64,000 nucleotides of DNA. Source: Pyricularia pennisetigena (Eukaryota > Ascomycota > Sordariomycetes > Magnaporthales > Pyriculariaceae). Made by a program: the position numbers and the translations under genes. The stretch covers positions 310,001-374,000 of the forward strand of contig NW_021940922.1 in NCBI RefSeq assembly GCF_004337985.1. The letters run 5' to 3'. Shown here one piece after another: positions 1 through 11,609 of the stretch (its first letter is position 1; each line of letters begins with the position of its first letter). A model generated the notes under the pieces. That model did not search any database. It had not been told where the DNA came from and saw only the letters and a program-made list of their open reading frames with translations.

Positions 1-302
1 ACCCCTCACCACTATCATCAGACGACTTGATTTGGACGATTTTTATGGGCGCGCTCCTCAGTCCAAGTATTTCTAAGCAGTCGGCATGTGGAAGTTGGTT
101 TTCCTGGCAAACGATGCTTGGTATAAAACTTGGTTGGGTTGACAAGAACAGGCCAACGAAGCTTGTCGAGCAAAAGAAAAAAGAAAAAAAAAAGAAAAAG
201 AAAAAGTAAACAAGAAAAATCAAATTGCATCAAAGTCAAACAGAGGCTAATTAGGCTTTCATAAAACCATCCCTCGGATTTGCTTGTCAAGCCACGCCCA
301 AA
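1..302. other. 5' flank of the TauD-like gene
   Basis: Non-coding flank upstream of the dioxygenase start at 303. It holds an A-rich (AAAAG) stretch at about 171-206. I see no convincing coding sequence. The ATG at 303 sits in a good fungal context (cccaaaATGG). Confidence 0.5.
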
Positions 303-1595
303 ATGGCCCCTGCCCCTATTGATCCCATCATCCCCATCGCCAACACCAAGGCGCCACCAAAGCCCAAACAAGACCTCGACATTCCCGCTCCCGCGCGCCA
401 ACGGCTGGAAAAGGCGGGCATCGACCTGTCGCAAGGCTACCCGTACTGGCCGGCGACCCCAATCTACCTTCAAGATGTATACAAGATCCGCGACAAGGAG
501 CGCGAGCACGTCGACCCGGCCCTGCGCGCCGACAAGTCCAAGAAGGCGCTGCTGGGCGCGGCAACAAAGGTGACGGACCTGACGACGTACATTGGCACCG
601 AGATCGAGGGCCTGCAGCTCAAGGACCTGACGGACCAGCAGAGGGACGAGCTGGCGCTGCTGGTGGCGGAGCGGAGCGTCGTCTTCTTCCGCGACCAGGA
701 CCTGAGTCCGCAGCAGCAGCTCGACCTGGGCAGGCACTTTGGCGAGATCGAGATCCATCCCCAGGTGCCCTACGTGCCGGGCCTGCCCGGGGTGAACATC
801 ATCTGGCCCGACCTGCAGGCCACGCAGCAGCCGGCGTCGTTCCGGAGGCCCGGGGGCGCATCGAGGTGGCATTCCGACCTCGTGCACGAGAAGCACCCGG
901 CCGGCGTCACCCACCTCCACAACGACACCATCCCATCCGTCGGTGGCGACACGCTCTGGGCGAGCGGGTACGCGGCCTACGAGAAGCTGTCGCCGGGCTT
1001 CCGCAAGCTTATAGATGGGCTGGAGGCCGTCTACCACTCGGCCCACCAGTACCTAGACCAAGAGAACCCGACCGCCGGGCCCAAGTACATTGAGCGCGTG
1101 CACCCGCTGGTCAGGGTGCATCCCGCAACTGGATGGAAGGCCCTGTGGGTCAACAGGGCAATGACGGACCGCATCGTAGGCCTGGACAGGGAAGAGAGTG
1201 ACGCGATCCTCAACCACCTCTACCATGTGTACGAGACCAACGTCGACATCCAGGTCCGGTTCAAGTGGACGCCTAGGACGAGCGCCATCTGGGACAACAG
1301 GTAAGCTTTCTCCCCTATTCTTCTTTTTTTTTTTTTTTTTTCCTTTCTTTTTTGCTGCCAATCCTTTCCGAAGGTAGTTGGACTCGGCTGCTAACCACTG
1401 TCGTGATCTCTCGCGTGTAGAATCACTATCCACAATGCCAGCTGGGACTACGCTGGCAAGGAGCCACGACACGGGACCAGAGTCACAACGCTGGCCGAGA
1501 AGCCATTCTTTGACCCGGCAGCGCCTACTCGACGCCAAGCCCTGGGTCTACTTTCTGACGATGAATTGGATGGTCCTATCCAGACGAGAGTTTAA
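303..1595 (+). CDS. TauD/TfdA-family Fe(II)/2-oxoglutarate dioxygenase (sulfonate/taurine dioxygenase-like)
   Basis: Two exons, 303-1300 and 1421-1595, encode 390 residues. The intron (1301-1420) has a GTAAGC donor, a ctaac branch-like site at 1391 and a TAG acceptor, and carries a T run of about 20. The family uses Fe(II) and 2-oxoglutarate to oxidise substrates such as taurine or other sulfonates, releasing sulfite; yeast JLP1 is the classical fungal member. The iron-binding HxD is visible as His190-Ser-Asp192 (RWHSD). The distal histidine is in exon 2 (WDNRITIH, His337), followed by a 2-oxoglutarate-binding arginine candidate at Arg353. Splicing is needed to supply the distal His, so the uninterrupted 333-residue frame alone would be inactive. 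There is no signal peptide, so it is probably cytosolic. The exact substrate cannot be read from sequence; a broader alpha-KG dioxygenase role is possible. Confidence 0.9.
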
Positions 1596-3371
1596 GTCAC
1601 GCATTTTTTTGGTGTCTGCATTTGACCAAGATTGTGTTTTGCATTGTCGTTCCGGCTCGGGAGCTGTGCTGCTATTTTACATGGGGCAGTTGACCGGATA
1701 CAACAGGGAAGAATATGGACTTTTTGTCCATGTAGGTAAGAATAATAGCTACTTAAAAGCGCCCTCTAAGCCTTCGAGACTTGTACACTTGTGCCTTGTC
1801 GCAAGTCCGGGACTATAGATTTATATTCAATGCTTGTGAGCGGCAGCATTAAAAGTCTTGCGATTCCCTAGAGTGTGACCTCCTTTGACCTTTGGTTTAA
1901 GAAGATTAATGTTTTGAGCAAAGAGTTGAAATGCGAGAGCAGTAGATTTATCTGGTTTAGCAATCAGCAGTACATTCTTTCGGCTCAATTGCACCTGTTC
2001 TCATATAGAGAATTCTTTTTCGGGCTGGTGACACCAGCTGAGATGTGGAAACCCTTTACCTCAAAGAGTTGTGTACGGCATATACCATCGGGTGGACATT
2101 TTCTTTTGTACCTCGTTACTCTCCAACCATAGCGACGGCTAAATGCAGTGCGCGTTTTATAATCTGCATGTTCGTCTGGCACCTTTCCCTGCATATATTT
2201 TGCGCGATGTCAGCACTCAAAATACCTACCAACTCTATGTCCTTTGAGGCCGGACTGAACCTTTGCTTGTGGTTTTGTAGACGCTTTGTACCCAATCCGG
2301 AGGTTGGAGTCACGGTGTCAACCATCTGGCAGCTCCCGAGATAGTCCGCACTAACAACATCGTTGAAAATCATGCCCCTGAATTCTAATCAGGTGACCAA
2401 ATTCCCCGTTACAACGCATTTGGGGGTTGGGGAGGCAATGGAAGGGACCTCACACGCCCAGCATTCGGAGGTATTAGACAGGAAATCACCCATCTGCCAT
2501 GACTGTTGGGGCCGTGGATACCTCAAGGAACGAGGAAAGGAAAGTATGCTGCTGCATTAACAAAGAAGAAAAAGAAAAAAAAAAAAAAGGGGGGGGGGGG
2601 GATGGGAGACAAAAAGGGTAAACTCGCAACTTGGCCCAGCTTCGGGGATTCTGCTACTAAATGATGCTTGCAAATCAACGAGTACTCTGACCTCTCAGAA
2701 TTTCTTGCAATCTCAGCAACCGTCAGGCAGGGCCCAGCTGCGGTCAAAGCATTTGCATACCGACGAGTTCCAGCGCCACAAGGTCACCGGAATCAAGTTC
2801 GCCACCCTCACACGGCATCCCTGGGTGACTACTGCGTTAAGACTCACACCTTATCAACTGCCAAATTAACTATTGTTTACACACCCTGAAAAACCAAAGC
2901 ATACCGCTGTTCACTCGCCGAAATCGAGCAAATGGTGCATGTGCTGCTTGACTCCGGGGGCGGAGGGGCGAGGGTCCTCGAGGCCGCCATGGTTGGCGGG
3001 ATGGAGTAGCAAAGCGCGAGGATGAGAGGTCATTGCCATAATGAGGTCATTCATACAGCGGCAGTGGCAGGGCGACGGGTAAATGGAGCGCGGGTGGCGG
3101 TTTCTGGATGTCTGGGAACCTGGAAGGCTGGAATCGCGGTTGATACGGCAAAGGTTCTTTAACAGAAACGAAGTGAATTTACTGGGAGTGACCTGACCCG
3201 TGTAAATGACAGCATCCCATCCATTCTTTCTATCCGTCTATGGCGCGTTATAGTTAGTTGAGAAGCCTGTCTCATCTTCTTCTTCTTCCGCCAATGAAGA
3301 CCACATCCGCCAAAGTAACGACGCTGTGTCTACTGTCCATGGTATCGAAACAAAAAGCCAAGCTCACGTGC
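1596..3371. other. Intergenic region with an A/G homopolymer junction
   Basis: Between the convergent dioxygenase and the minus-strand gene at 3372. Open frames here are short, overlap on both strands and show no recognisable family. The only structure I see is an A-rich tract running directly into a 13-G run at about 2565-2601. Parts of 2900-3370 may be 3' UTR of the minus-strand gene. Confidence 0.5.
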
Positions 3372-4079
3372 TTACTCGTCATCCTCGTCAATATTGCGAA
3401 TCCAGTCGTAGCTCACCTTGGGACTCATCTCGCCACGCAACAAGGCCGTCTTGACGTCGTTATACGACTGCTGTTCTATGTCGTGGCCATAGCCTTCAAT
3501 CTGCTTGGCCTTGGTCCCTTCGCACCGCCGGATGAACTCGGCACCCACTTTGCGAACAAGGACGAGAACCTGCTTGCGAAACTCGCTGTTGACGTCGGGG
3601 CGCGTTTCATTGCTCGGCTGCTCGGCGGGCGCGTCGTTGCCGCTCGCCGAGCCCGCAGCAGGTGGTGTCTGATGAGGCCAGCTGGTGGGTATGACGCGAA
3701 AAAGAGAGGATGACGAGTCCGGGCGAGTCATGGCCATGGCGCTGTCCTCTGCACGGGCCCGGGTCTGGCCATGGTCCTCTAAGCCATCGCAAGTTGCCGA
3801 ATCTCGCGCATTCCGCGAATCGTTTTGCTCTCGAGGACTGCCGGTCCTGAGCTTCTCGGCCTCCAGGCCTAGGTGCTCCAGCCTTCCGACGATTTGGTAG
3901 GCGGGCGCGTTTGCTAGCTCCTCCAACTTTTGGTTCTCAACATCGATCGGGAGAGAGAGGAAGTAGTCCTGCAGAATGTCTTCTTGGCTAACGTAACCGA
4001 GCCAGTAGAGAGCTTGGTGCATGACGCAAGTCATGAGCTGCTCGCATATATCTCTGGACAACGGCTCGTTTTGCGACAT
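3372..4079 (-). CDS. Hypothetical protein, acidic C-terminus
   Basis: A 235-residue frame starting at the ATG at 4079 (MSQNEPLSRD) and ending in an acidic tail (NIDEDDE). The frame stays open upstream to 4253, but the extra residues are hydrophobic and low in quality, so I prefer the internal start. An N-terminal block of about 75 residues (DICEQLMTCVMHQALYWLGY...) looks helical. A Ser/Pro/Ala-rich middle is likely disordered. A conserved-looking C-terminal helix block has Lys/Arg and Asp/Glu. I do not recognise the family and propose no function. An unseen intron cannot be excluded. Confidence 0.5.
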   Translation of the reverse strand: MSQNEPLSRDICEQLMTCVMHQALYWLGYVSQEDILQDYFLSLPIDVENQKLEELANAPAYQIVGRLEHLGLEAEKLRTGSPREQNDSRNARDSATCDGLEDHGQTRARAEDSAMAMTRPDSSSSLFRVIPTSWPHQTPPAAGSASGNDAPAEQPSNETRPDVNSEFRKQVLVLVRKVGAEFIRRCEGTKAKQIEGYGHDIEQQSYNDVKTALLRGEMSPKVSYDWIRNIDEDDE

Positions 4080-5702
4080 TTTTGTTGTCGTCTTGTTGGG
4101 AAGGTAGCCGCCCCTAGGTGATTCTGTGTGGAAATGCGGGTGAGAGCCTGCGAGGGATATTTCTGGGCAAAATATGAACGGAAATGCCGAAATTGTAGAC
4201 TTGAGCTTAATGAAATTCAAGAAAGAAACAAGAGCTGACAGATAATTGTGCAAACCATATCATCACGGTGTGTCAGGTGTCAAACCCAAGGTTGAGCAAG
4301 CAAAAGTGATTGATGGGCGATTCTTTGAAGATTGCCAAACAGGCAGCAGCAGCACCAGGCGCAGCAGCAATCTCAAGCCGGGTGTCGGCAATTGCGACCT
4401 TGAGACAAGTAGGTAGCATTGGCAGCCTGTTGCCGAAAATAGTTGGCGAGGCAGCGAGCTATGAGGCAGGCGGCACGCTGTCGATGAGGCAGGCAAACAT
4501 TTTGTCTGGTACGTTTGACTTGCTCTGCCCTGAGTAATGATTCGATTGGAAGTAGGAGTTCAAGTCGAAATGTAGGCAAGCGTATTACTGAAAATGAACC
4601 AGAGAGCGACGCGAGACCAGGTAGCTAGGTAGACAAGCTGCCATGAGTAAGTCAAGGTGGAAGGAAATGCATAACATAATTGAAGCTGAAGCAAAAGAAA
4701 ACGACAGGCTTGACTGCATGCATCGACGCCAAGACCAGCCAAGCTCGAGGACTGGCGGAGGCATAAACGATGGTGGCACATGTCCGTCTCAATTGAAGCT
4801 TTTTCGTCTGGTTGTTTCCGTTGGGGAACTGACATGAAAATCTGCAGGGGTTTACAAACAGAACAATCGAGGGTCCGGGTCCAGGGACGAGGAACCCCGC
4901 CAAGCCCCTCTTTTGACCCTTTTGACAGCCACAAGTTGAGCCTATATCCAACGTGAGTTTGGGTTGTAAACGTGTACGTACCGTACCGTACCGTACCATA
5001 CAACCACCATACATAGTATATGTGGGTTAGGGTTAATCCACAGTGTCAAGGGTGCATAAACTGGCTAGGCCTGCCTGCCCTCCCCCCTCATTCCAATCTC
5101 ACATGTCTCGGTCGTCACTCTCGGGCGAAATTGCGTGCGACAAACTTTACAAATACAACTCAGATAACAACCAACCGCCACCTTGGTCCCCCAACAGTTG
5201 GCTAAGCTCAAATACAAAATGAACATCTATCGACCAATCTCCATGCCCCCTGTTTATCTATACTGTTCGGAGCAGGAGAACTCCCGGTTGACGCACGTCT
5301 TGTCATCTCACGTTATCCAAGATCCTCTGGTGAAACTTGGCTCGATGGCGCAATGCACTGCACATTGAGTTTCAAATACCGGGGCAAAGACACCGAGCCA
5401 CGCTAGCCCAATGAGCTTAATCTGGCCGAACCCCATAGTCTTAGACAAACACTCACAAACTTACAACTCGAATGGAATATAACGCAGCCATGTCGCAGGA
5501 CCCTTTCCGCTTGTGAAGCTTTGGTCCAACAATACCCCCTTTACAGGACACTATTGTTTGCATCCCAGGAGAGAGAAAGAGACGCGTGAGAAAAGATTCA
5601 TGTCACCATCTAATGACAACTCTCAACCTGGGGCATAAAAAATATCGTACAGGTCGGCTGTCACTTGTTCAGCCAGACAGCACAGCATAAATAACTGCGG
5701 AG
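4080..5702. other. Intergenic region between divergent genes
   Basis: Lies between the minus-strand hypothetical gene and the plus-strand permease, so it probably contains both promoters. Open frames here overlap on both strands and look spurious. A short (GTACC)4 array is annotated separately. Confidence 0.5.
4978..4997. repeat. (GTACC)4 microsatellite
   Basis: Four exact tandem copies of a 5-bp unit, flanked by related gtac steps. A simple repeat with no evident coding role. Confidence 0.9.
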
Positions 5703-7495
5703 ATGGCGTCCAAACTCATCTCGGAGCAACAGCCACTGCTTCGCTCGGTAATACCCTCTGGGAGGTCGGGACGTAACACGCCGATACTGCACGAACCCAG
5801 CATCAACAAGTCGTATCTCACGGGCGACGATATCCCCTCTCGGGACTATGAGCCATCCCGAGCGGTTGAAGACAACGTCCTCCCAGAGACTTCGCCATTA
5901 GGCCGGACTCTTACTCGGCGCAGCGTTTACCTCCTCATTATATCACGCGTCATCGGGAGCGGCATATTCGCGACGCCAGGTGCCATTCTCCGAGCGGTGG
6001 GAAGCCCCGGCCTGGCTCTTTCACTATGGGTTGTCGGCGCCATCGTCGCGGCCTGCGCCTTGTCCATCGGGCTCGAGTACGGCTGCATGCTGCCCCGCTC
6101 CGGTGGCGAAAAGGTCTATCTCGAGTTCACCTATCGCCGCCCGAGGTTTCTGGCCTCGACCCTGGTTGCCACCTCGGTGATACTGCTGGGGTTTACCGCG
6201 AGCAACTGCGTCGTCTTTAGCGAGTACGTCTTGTTCACCTTGGGCCGCGAGGATGCTCCCGAGTTCATGCGCAAGGGCCTCGCCGTCGGGCTGCTGACTA
6301 CCGTCACGGTGATTCACGGTGTTTTCCCCAAAACCGGGATACGACTGCAAAACTTTCTTGGTTATGTCAAGATCGGCACCATCGTGTTCATGATCCTATG
6401 CGGGATCTACGTGGTGGTCGTAGGACCAACCGTCATCTCTGCGTCGCCTGAAAATCAGACCGCGGAGCGTAGGAGGTTATTCGCCTGGGACGACAACATC
6501 TGGACCGGCAGCGTCTGGAACTGGGGCATCATTGCCACTTCGCTCTTCAAGGTGACGTACTCATTTGCCGGACTCGAGAACGCCAACAACGTCCTGAACG
6601 AGGTCAAAGATCCCGTTCGGACATTGCGGTTCGCGACGCGAGCGGCGCTGGCCACTGCGTGCTTCATGTACATCCTCGTCAACCTCGCCTACCTCGCCGT
6701 CGTGCCGCTCGACGACGTCAAGTCCAGCGGCGAGCTGATTGCTGCTCTCTACTTTGAGCGCCTCTTTGGTCCCCAGGTCGGCAGGATCGTCTGTCCACTC
6801 GCCGTCGCCCTCTCGGCCATGGGCAACGTCTTCGTCGTCGCATTCTCCCTGTCTCGGGTCAAGCAGGAGGTCGCCCGCCAGGGCCTCCTCCCTTTCGGAA
6901 GCGTGCTTTCGTCCACGCGGCCGTTTGGGTCACCACTTGGCGGGCTGCTGATGAATTATGTCGTGTCGGTCCTGGTGCTCGTACTCCCACCGTCCAAGGA
7001 GGTGTACTCGTTCATCTTGGAGGTAGAGAGCTACCCGGGTCAGTTCTTCGCCCTGGCCAGCGCCTGCGGTCTGCTGTACCTCCGACGCAAGAAGCCCGAC
7101 CTGAAGAGGCCGTTCAGGGCCTGGATACCAGCCGTGGTGCTTCGCATCATGGTGTGTCTGGCGCTGATTGCTGCGCCATTCTTCCCGCCTGCAACCGCCC
7201 CCGAGGATGGCATGTTTTATGCGACGTATGCCGTTGTAGGGTTCAGCATGTAGGTTCCCACCCGCCCCCTTGGGCACATGATCGTTCCGATGGTATGTTT
7301 TGCTAATGACCAACGCGTGACTGCAGAATTATGATTGGTGTGGTCTACTGGTTTGCCTGGACCATACTTCTCCCCAAGCTCGGGGGTTATTGGTTGGAGG
7401 AGAAGGAGGAAGTTTTGGTCGATGGGGTGACTATCAAAACAATATCTGCAACGAATTTAGGCACGCCAAATTCCTGTTTTTGGATACGGTCCTGA
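5703..7495 (+). CDS. MUP1-like amino-acid permease (high-affinity methionine permease family)
   Basis: Two exons, 5703-7249 and 7327-7495, give 571 residues, close to the usual length of about 570 for fungal MUP1-type permeases of the APC superfamily. The intron (7250-7326) is GTAGGT...CTGCAG. A cytosolic N-terminus of about 75 residues precedes the first membrane segment, which carries the family pattern SRVIGSGIFATPGAIL; the next segments contain GLEYGCMLPRSGGEKVYLE. About a dozen hydrophobic helices follow. The second exon adds the final membrane helix (IGVVYWFAWTILLPKLGG) and a short tail, so the gene is complete only when spliced. It should import methionine, or a related amino acid such as cysteine, at the plasma membrane. 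Its neighbour 4 kb upstream is a sulfonate-dioxygenase-like gene; a shared sulfur-supply role is an inference only. Confidence 0.88.
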
Positions 7496-8558
7496 TCGCC
7501 ATATCTTTTCCCTCACTAACTTTTTTTCCCTCCTGAGCAATCCATAAAACAAAACTTTCGAAAAGACGCGGGAATATATAATTCTATTTCAATCGCTTCA
7601 AGTCATATTATCGAACAGCACAAACATGTCCACTTCGACTGGATTGAGTGGGTGAAGCTGAAGTTGCGCTTTTCTCCTACAATGAAGAACATAGTTCTTG
7701 AAACGCCCTAATCGCGAGAACCTACGTTTCTTTCCTGGGCGACCTGGCCAAGCTCCTGAGCCGTGACAAACTCATGCCATGTTCCGTTTTAGATTTGGGA
7801 TCCCCGTCGTATCGTCCAAGTGGCCAAGGAATTCAAAACTGAGTACTATTGAAGCTTTGCTAGTCTCGACCTCAGGACTTGGTCAAGACTTGTTGACGAG
7901 TTGTATCCAACCAGGCCAAGGACACTGTGGAGCTTCTCCTGCTCCTGCTCCTTCCAGAGTCAAGAAGCCATTTCGAAATTGAGCTCACTGCAGTTACCCA
8001 AGACTTACGTGACAGTGCGTGCAATTAGTTTCGGCAGGCCACAACCCCCCATCCGGGCTATTAAACAGGAACCCAACGAGTCGTCAGAAATCATCGACTA
8101 GGAATGTGCAAAAACAACACGCGCAACTGTCCCCGTTCATACCCTGGCGTCAAACGGTGGTGTCGTCCTCGGTGGTGCTCGGAGTGTTTGTACGATTATA
8201 GGTGCTACCATCGTCCGTGAGCGTCGCCGTAATAGTGGGCGTGAAAGTCCATTGGGTTGCGCAATTGCCGGATACTCTCACTGTTGGATTTCTTGGAATG
8301 GTCAGATAGATGCGAAAATGGAGCAGGCAATGCAGGACTGAATCTCGAAATCTTGGACAACCTAGCAGTTGATGAACGCGCGGGCGATGTAACATCAGTC
8401 TACAATCTATCCTATCCCAGAACTCGCGTGTTGACTGACCAATGCGAGTGATTTGATTGGTACGGTGGGTTGATGCACGAACTTTTCCTATGCTCCATAG
8501 AACAATACCCGCACGATGTAGCCGGGGAAGCCTGTGGCGCAGCCCTGACGGCCCATTT

Positions 8559-8630
8559 TTTGGGCTCCGCCTAAAATCGCCTCGGCCAAAATCGGTTAGT
8601 TTGACACTTAGGCGATGCCTACAGCCCAAA
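8559..8630. repeat. Imperfect inverted repeat
   Basis: The arm at 8559-8574 (TTTGGGCT ... CGCCTAA) is mirrored at 8608-8630, with a few extra bases in the right arm. It could form a stem-loop of about 16 bp. Its origin is unknown; it may be the relic of a transposon end. Confidence 0.5.
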
Positions 8631-9394
8631 TGGAGGGGAAGGGGAAATAAACGGACATAAAGTATGTCGATCCTGTTCTACCATCCCAGGGAAGAATGTC
8701 GGCTTTAATCAGCTAAGCGCTCTTTATCCAATATCCCCTATGCTACCAAATCTTCTTTCAGGTGGGGAATGTACGCATTCCAACTTCGTATATGTCTGGC
8801 TTATAGCCTCATCGTAGCACCAAGTCACCCATCCGAATACACGTGGTACAAGACATGTTTTCTGTCTGGCCGTGACAGGCTTTGAGCATGGCTAAATCTC
8901 TAGCTCAACCGACTTCATACACTGCTAATTTTTTGATTCATCAAAGCTCTCCCCATTATGACGCACAATAAGTTTATTTATGGTTATGTTAAACCAATAG
9001 GAGACGAAACGTTAGTGGTTTGCGGAAATCGCAACGATCAGGAATTTCGTGGCGCATTTATCATACGAGAGTCGTGCACAAAGGGACGGGAGCGCAAATG
9101 TTCATAGACCTTGTCTACGCGTAGGAATTAGAAATGAAACAACCGAATAGTGCGAATTGCTGTATGTTATTGGTTCTGTCCTGTCTACCTTTTCATACAT
9201 GAAAGAAAGTAATTGCAGTTTATTCGAACGGAAAAAAGAAAGAAAGAAGGGGCCACGTGGATCTACGAGTGCTTGAAAAATTAGGTATTCGGATCGCACG
9301 TGCGCCCCCTGAATCACAACCCAGTTTAATGCCCAAATGCGATCATCATTGTTATTCCAACAGCAAGGGGTATATTTGCGTGTGGAGGAATATT

Positions 9395-9489
9395 GTTTTT
9401 TATTTTTTTATTTTTTTATTTTTTTATTTTTTTATTTTTTTATTTTTTTATTTTTTTATCTTTTTATTTTTTTATTTTTTTTAAAAAAA
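9395..9489. repeat. T-rich microsatellite, units of about TATTTTTT
   Basis: About ten tandem units of seven to eight bases, ending in a run of A. It explains the Phe-rich open frames predicted across this stretch, which are not genes. Confidence 0.9.
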
Positions 9490-10160
9490 AGGAATTCTAG
9501 ACGCTCTTTGACACATATATCGTCTTGAGCAATTAGTGTGCAGGGAAGCCTGACCTGACATTATAAACCCCCGGCCCAAGCGGTGTTTGCCTTGACGTTA
9601 GTCATGGCAATTACATGTTTGTTGTTTCACGAAAAAGTATCCTTCACAGATACAAACTTGTGTCCACCAAAAAGTAGCGGGCTTTTAACTCTAGTGTAGA
9701 GACTTTTCGTCCCTATTATTATAGTGGTCGTTTTCTTCACCTACAGTAGACGTCGAATATGAGAGATAAGAAAGGTCAGGTGCAATTGTGTCGTCAAGGT
9801 ATTTGAACTCTTGGAAATTGCCAAAAATAAACTATCAATTTACCCGCTATCATGCAAGTTGAAGTAATTTCGAGAATACCGGGTCCCGAGTCACTTTCTG
9901 CTAGCGGCGCCGTGGGGCTGCGGACCCTTAGGGAGTCCCGTGTGGGACAGACGCCCGGGAAGCCCGTGTGGCCCCGCCTCACCTGGCACCGACTCGCTCG
10001 CGCGCGCATGATTATCCTGGTCCAGATCGGAAGGGGTCAGCGGATTAGGTAAAGCAATAAGTACATATATGTCGATAACCCGCTGTTTCTTTGCGCCAAT
10101 TACCGCCCCGTTGCTTGTTGCACGTCTCTCCTTTGCGGTAGCCTTCTGTCCCTGTCCACG

Positions 10161-11070
10161 ATGCACGTCGCTCTTTTCACCGTGGCCCTCTTGACGTCTT
10201 CGGCGCTGTGCCAGGACGCCGTGCACCAGTGGCAGGCTCCGGCCAGCGATGATCGTGAGTCTCTCCGCAACACATGGATCCCTCGCTCCGACCCNNNNNT
10301 GGCCCGCGCGCAGCGTCAACTGACAAAACAAAATCCACGCAGGCCGATCCCCCTGCCCCCTCCTCAACAGTCTTGCCAATCATGGCTACCTCCCTCACAA
10401 CGGCAAGGACATCTCGGTCGACGCGCTGATCGATGGCATGCACGCCGCGCTCAATCTCCGCGACGATGCGAAGCTCTTCTTCCGCCTGCAGGGCAAAAAG
10501 GCCGTCAGCGCCTCGTCCACTGGCAACAAGGACACCTTCCACCTCAATGATCTGAACAAGCACGATCTCATCGAGCATGACGCGTCGCTCAGCCGCGCCG
10601 ACATCTTCTTCGGCGACAACTGGTCCTTCAACCAGACCATCTTCGACGAGACCAAGTCGCATTGGCCCTCGGAAACCATCTCCATCAAGGACGCCGCCAG
10701 GGCCCTCGCGGCCCGGCAAAAGAGCGCCCAGGCCGTTAACCCCAAATTCAACCTGCCGCTCGACGGACACACCAACTCGCTTGGTCAGACCGCCATGTAC
10801 CTGGGTCTGTTCGGCAACTACGACAAAGGAAACGCCAACAGGACTTTGGTCGAGTACTTTTTCGGTGAGTGGCCTTGCTTTTACCAGCTGTTCCAGCCCG
10901 CAAGCGGTTCTGAGATCATCCTCGCTGACCCGAACACAGAGAATGAGAGACTCCCCTACGAGCTTGGCTGGAAGCGACGCTCCGACGACGACAAGATCCC
11001 GGCCACGGGCATCTTGGCCCTGACGGTTCAGGTTGCAGTAGAATATTTGGCAGTTAAGACTGGCCTGTAA
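10161..11070 (+). CDS. Secreted heme-thiolate peroxidase (chloroperoxidase / short unspecific peroxygenase)
   Basis: Three exons, 10161-10254, 10343-10864 and 10940-11070, encode 248 residues. Both introns have GTGAGT donors; intron 1 contains a 5-N gap and intron 2 is 75 bp. A signal peptide is clear (MHVALFTVALLTSSALC). The mature protein carries the family's PCP motif at 35-37 (SPCPLLNSLANHGY), with Cys36 as the presumed heme thiolate. The EHD motif is Glu109-His110-Asp111 (IEHDASLSR), the pattern of short-type fungal peroxygenases. The C-terminal block ENERLPYELGW becomes continuous only after intron 2 is removed. Such enzymes act outside the cell and use H2O2 to oxygenate or halogenate aromatic and aliphatic compounds. 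The substrate is unknown. Length and motifs match family norms, so it looks functional. Confidence 0.88.
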
Positions 11071-11150
11071 ATAGTTATACATCCCTAAAAATTTCACTTT
11101 GGATTGTTTACCGATAAAGGGCGGTTGTAATTCTAAAAACACTAACCAAA

Positions 11151-11374
11151 CAGTCCCATGTACCTTTCAACCACATGGTTTTTCGACCAATTAGATTGGC
11201 CGAGGAATATTAGTCGCCGAATCGTTAAAACCACGAACACAAACGACGAAAGTCAACAAATTGTATACAAACCTAAATTAAACAAATTCTTGGATAAACC
11301 CACAGGTATTAACAAGCCATAATTAAACCATGTTTCATTGTGGATCTTTGGGTTTCAGGGATGAGCCCTGAGGT
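11151..11374 (+). mobile_element. Short decayed copy of the MULE-like element (MITE-sized)
   Basis: The left part matches the subterminal block of the element at 17184-19092 (catgtacctttca.ccacatgg). The right part matches its 3' end (tttcagggatgagccctgag). The intervening 1.7 kb is absent, leaving about 225 bp. Terminal bases and target duplication are eroded, and several differences are C-to-T or G-to-A. It lies just downstream of the peroxygenase gene. Confidence 0.7.
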
Positions 11375-11609
11375 AACATTGCTTATATATCCCCTATAAC
11401 CCACTATACCGGTATTTTTTCAGCTTTTGTTCGTTTACATTTATATTTACTATCATTGTAAACTATAATATCTGTTAATAAAAGTACATAACAAAATCAG
11501 GCTTTTAGGCGTTATGTTAAGCAGCTTTTCTGTTTGCGAACATCTTGAAAAGATTTAATTATTCATTGTTAAAAACCGAGAGTTTTGTTGTGATTTTGGG
11601 ATCGTTGCG

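Larger units (their letters stand above)
7496..10160. other. Long intergenic region
   Basis: No gene I can support in about 2.7 kb. A minus-strand frame at 8150-8629 ends in a Thr-rich tail that could be the last exon of an unseen secreted protein, but I cannot connect it to anything. The segment at about 9880-10010 is strikingly GC-rich compared with its flanks. Two repeats are listed separately. Confidence 0.5.

Noticed and set aside
18..1046. Long minus-strand frame opposite the dioxygenase
   Set aside because: Shadow of the GC-rich coding strand; no recognisable domain, and the plus strand has clear catalytic motifs.
5020..5040. Telomere-like ttagggtta
   Set aside because: Only about one and a half units, so no telomeric array.
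8150..8629. 159-residue minus-strand frame with Thr-rich end
   Set aside because: No signal peptide, family match or splice partner; overlaps an inverted repeat.
9257..9528. Phe-rich open frames
   Set aside because: Translation of a T-rich microsatellite.
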